Positions 15,274 to 17,064 of a stretch of DNA of 17,064 bases are shown here, piece after piece. The notes below the pieces were generated by a model that was not told the DNA's origin, made no database searches, and saw only the letters and a list, made by a program, of their open reading frames with translations. The stretch covers positions 1 through 17,064 of the forward strand of contig JAAZAW010000268.1 of assembly GCA_012514125.1 (NCBI GenBank), in the 5' to 3' direction. Within the stretch, counting starts at the first letter, position 1, and every line of letters begins with the position of its first letter. Made by a program: the position numbers and the translations under genes. The stretch is from Phycisphaerae bacterium (lineage in GTDB: Bacteria > Planctomycetota > Phycisphaerae > JAAYCJ01).

Positions 15274-16626
15274 TTATCTTCTTTGCATGTCCTCTCCGCT
15301 CAGGGCGGCGCGAATCATTTTAGGCATCAACCCTTTGAGGTTATCGCGTTTTTCGATCGACTCGACCTCCACACGTTTACCATCATACATCACCAACACC
15401 GGTTTGTTCGTTTCCTTGTTCAAGTCGTAACCCACGATACCCCAGTGATAAAAATCACTTAGCAGGTATGTTTCCCAATAGGTTGTCAACTCAACCACCG
15501 GCGCGGTACCATAGTCGTAAAGATTGTTGAGCTTCATGCCTCCATACGAAGACACGTTTTTATCCGCGGCGATATCCTGGATATCCGCAATCGACCACGA
15601 ATAGAGCACATAGTGCCCCTGTTTGTACATCGCATCAATGAATTGCGGTATTCGACTGGCATCGACCACACACGTGATCGAAAAACGAAGCACATTGTAA
15701 TGATCGCTGGACACCATTCCGGTAAAGCTTTCCGGTAACTGGGATTGTTCTCGTCCGATGTAGCCGTCTTTGAGCAGGTACCCATGCATGAGTCCGAGAT
15801 TCGTAATCCGCTTGACGACGGATTGCGTCACATTCTTCGCTTCCCGATTCGCCTCGGCAACGGCATGGGCAATGTCCTGCTGGAGCCAGAGAGACAATTG
15901 AGCCCACCACATGCTTTCCACTGTCGGCGGGGTGCCGCCTGTACTCGTGTAAACTTCGCCGATGATATCCAGATTGGATTGATTGCAATAAACTTTGATC
16001 TCATCGGCCCGTTTCTTAGCAGCCGATACAACGGCCCAAATCTTCAAATCGTCCTGCGATTGTGTCATGGCGGCTCGCCTGGTTGTTTTCGCGCCGCCAC
16101 CGATATCGTCCATCAAAAAGCCCAGATCCTGGGCGACGTTTTCTTCTTCTTCGGCAATCTCTTTTTCGCTCGGTACCGGTCCAGCCTGCATCGTTTTTAA
16201 TAGATCGTCTATCGCCTTACGATATTCGTTCCGAAATTTCCAGGGTTGAGCGTCTGAAATCGGTGTGGGAAAAATCCCATCCACGAGAATTTTGCGTTTG
16301 ATCTCGCTTGTCTGAGGGTTATATCCGATATTTTCCTTTAAACTGCGTTCCAGGAGCTTATACCCTTGCGCCTTGGATTGAGCCGACAGCCCCTTTATTT
16401 TTTCGACAATTTTTTCAGTGGGAATCAGGTTCATTCGCTTACCGTCTTCCAATTCCACTGAAACCCCTCGGCTCAGGTCCTCGATCGTGGTCAACTGGGA
16501 ATTCACAGCGGAAAAATCTTCCTTCACACTGCCGATTTTCATCATACCCAGCACGATCAGAACGATGGCCAGGACCGCCACGGCGGCACTGATTACCATA
16601 ATCAAGTTCTTCTTGATAAAATCCAT
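15274..16626 (-). CDS. PilO-like bitopic inner-membrane protein
   Basis: This is a 450-aa protein with a short basic cytoplasmic N-terminus (MDFIKKN), one membrane segment at residues 9-30 and a periplasmic remainder. Residues 32-90 are a probable coiled coil, as in PilN/PilO. The middle (about 150-180) is acidic and low in complexity. Residues 300-390 have the beta-alpha-beta-beta pattern of PilO-type ferredoxin-like domains (LRFSITCVVDASRIPQFIDA, then a strand pair ending VELTTYWETYL). Sequence identity to known PilO looks low; the call rests on topology, order of parts and neighbours. Akkermansia Amuc_1100 occupies an equivalent place in its cluster. The Shine-Dalgarno is a GAGG about ten bases before the ATG, weaker than those of its neighbours. 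The upstream gene ends 47 bp before the start, so co-transcription is likely. Confidence 0.85.
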   Translation of the reverse strand: MDFIKKNLIMVISAAVAVLAIVLIVLGMMKIGSVKEDFSAVNSQLTTIEDLSRGVSVELEDGKRMNLIPTEKIVEKIKGLSAQSKAQGYKLLERSLKENIGYNPQTSEIKRKILVDGIFPTPISDAQPWKFRNEYRKAIDDLLKTMQAGPVPSEKEIAEEEENVAQDLGFLMDDIGGGAKTTRRAAMTQSQDDLKIWAVVSAAKKRADEIKVYCNQSNLDIIGEVYTSTGGTPPTVESMWWAQLSLWLQQDIAHAVAEANREAKNVTQSVVKRITNLGLMHGYLLKDGYIGREQSQLPESFTGMVSSDHYNVLRFSITCVVDASRIPQFIDAMYKQGHYVLYSWSIADIQDIAADKNVSSYGGMKLNNLYDYGTAPVVELTTYWETYLLSDFYHWGIVGYDLNKETNKPVLVMYDGKRVEVESIEKRDNLKGLMPKMIRAALSGEDMQRR

Positions 16627-16650
16627 ATCCTGTAAACCTCACTTTGTTAC

Positions 16651-16667
16651 CACACGTCATGCGTGTG
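16651..16667. repeat. Inverted repeat in the 47-bp gap upstream of the PilO-like gene
   Basis: CACACG-TCATG-CGTGTG is a perfect 6-bp GC-rich repeat with a 5-nt loop, between the stop of the upstream gene and the PilO-like ATG. No T-run follows on the minus strand, so it is not a standard terminator. It could be an RNA-stabilising or attenuating hairpin. Confidence 0.45.
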
Positions 16668-16673
16668 TTGGAT

Positions 16674-17064
16674 TTAATTCGTTCGCGATGTTCCTGAAGA
16701 ATCGTCCTCCGTATTGTCCGCAGGAGGCGTTCCGATATTGACCACAAACACCACACTAAAGGCGGCATCGTTGACCATTGTTTCATCGGTAATCGGGTCG
16801 TTTAGAGCCGTTCCGGATTTTTTCATTGTTTCCTGTTGCGAAAGAGGAACCAGAGGCTGCTGGCAGGACACCAGATTAACATGGTCAATCCAGAACGTTT
16901 TTTTGTTTTTTCTCGCCCATGTTTGATCGTACTGACGGAATTTCTTTATCATCTGATTGGTCAGGAATTCGGGAGCATTGGTGTGAGGGGTCGTCCCTTT
17001 GAGCGTCACAATAAACGCTTTTTTTCCATCCTGCTGCATCGCGTTGCCGGAGCGCTGACGCATC
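16674..17064 (-). CDS. PilN/PilO-like protein, C-terminal part (cut by window edge)
   Basis: Only the last ~130 residues are present; the frame is open to the right edge, so the ATG at 17063 is probably internal. The fragment has a beta-alpha-beta-beta pattern like the ferredoxin-like domain of PilN/PilO: KAFIVTLKGTT, a helix (FLTNQMIKKFRQYD), FWIDHVNLVS, then AAFSVVFVVNIG. The tail is acidic and rich in Thr and Ser. Its place upstream of the PilO-like gene is where pilN (after pilM) normally lies. It could equally be the end of a fused PilM-PilN protein; the missing N-terminus would decide. Confidence 0.7.
   Translation of the reverse strand, partial: MRQRSGNAMQQDGKKAFIVTLKGTTPHTNAPEFLTNQMIKKFRQYDQTWARKNKKTFWIDHVNLVSCQQPLVPLSQQETMKKSGTALNDPITDETMVNDAAFSVVFVVNIGTPPADNTEDDSSGTSRTN

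Overview
The window looks like a chromosomal segment of a Gram-negative bacterium, most likely a member of the Planctomycetota/PVC group (Phycisphaerae-like). This is an inference from gene content: a PEP-CTERM, choice-of-anchor-A exported protein; an AraC regulator divergent from a URO-D-superfamily enzyme; and a pilus/secretion-type operon ending in a large secretin and carrying a Gly/Met/Pro-rich bitopic protein. GC content is intermediate, with AT-rich intergenic DNA. There is no rRNA, tRNA, transposase, integrase or CRISPR array, and coding density is normal.

Layout, left to right. (1) nt 1-1836 (+): an ABC-F ATPase of the Uup type, cut by the left edge. (2) nt 1866-4154 (-): a membrane-bound hybrid sensor kinase (Cache-like sensor, HisKA, HATPase_c, receiver, HPt-like tail) whose HPt phospho-acceptor His appears to be Tyr. 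(3) nt 4155-4576: an AT-rich divergent regulatory gap. (4) nt 4577-6526 (+): an uncharacterised 649-aa polytopic membrane protein with a large coiled-coil domain after its first membrane segment, followed by a strong terminator. (5) nt 6755-7681 (+): a secreted choice-of-anchor-A, PEP-CTERM protein. (6) nt 7694-8488 (-) and 8657-9796 (+): an AraC-family regulator and a divergent URO-D-family protein, separated by a 168-bp gap with an inverted repeat, a 21-bp-phased direct repeat and a good promoter for the regulator. (7) nt 9889-17064 (-): an operon-like block, in transcription order a PilN/PilO-like C-terminal fragment (cut by the right edge), a 450-aa PilO-like bitopic protein, a 620-aa bitopic protein with a Gly/Met/Pro-rich linker, and a 1028-aa secretin with N-terminal TPRs.

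How the genes work together: the last block is best read as the inner-membrane alignment complex and outer-membrane secretin of a type IV pilus or type II secretion-like machine. It resembles in order the canonical pilM-N-O-P-Q cluster and the Akkermansia Amuc_1102-1098 cluster, but its proteins are divergent and the PilP-position protein is unusual. The secretin seems to have its own leader and promoter. The AraC/URO-D pair probably forms a local regulatory unit. The other genes look functionally independent.

Two start sites differ from the longest open frames. The AraC regulator most likely starts at ATG 8488 and the secretin at TTG 12975; both choices rest on Shine-Dalgarno placement.
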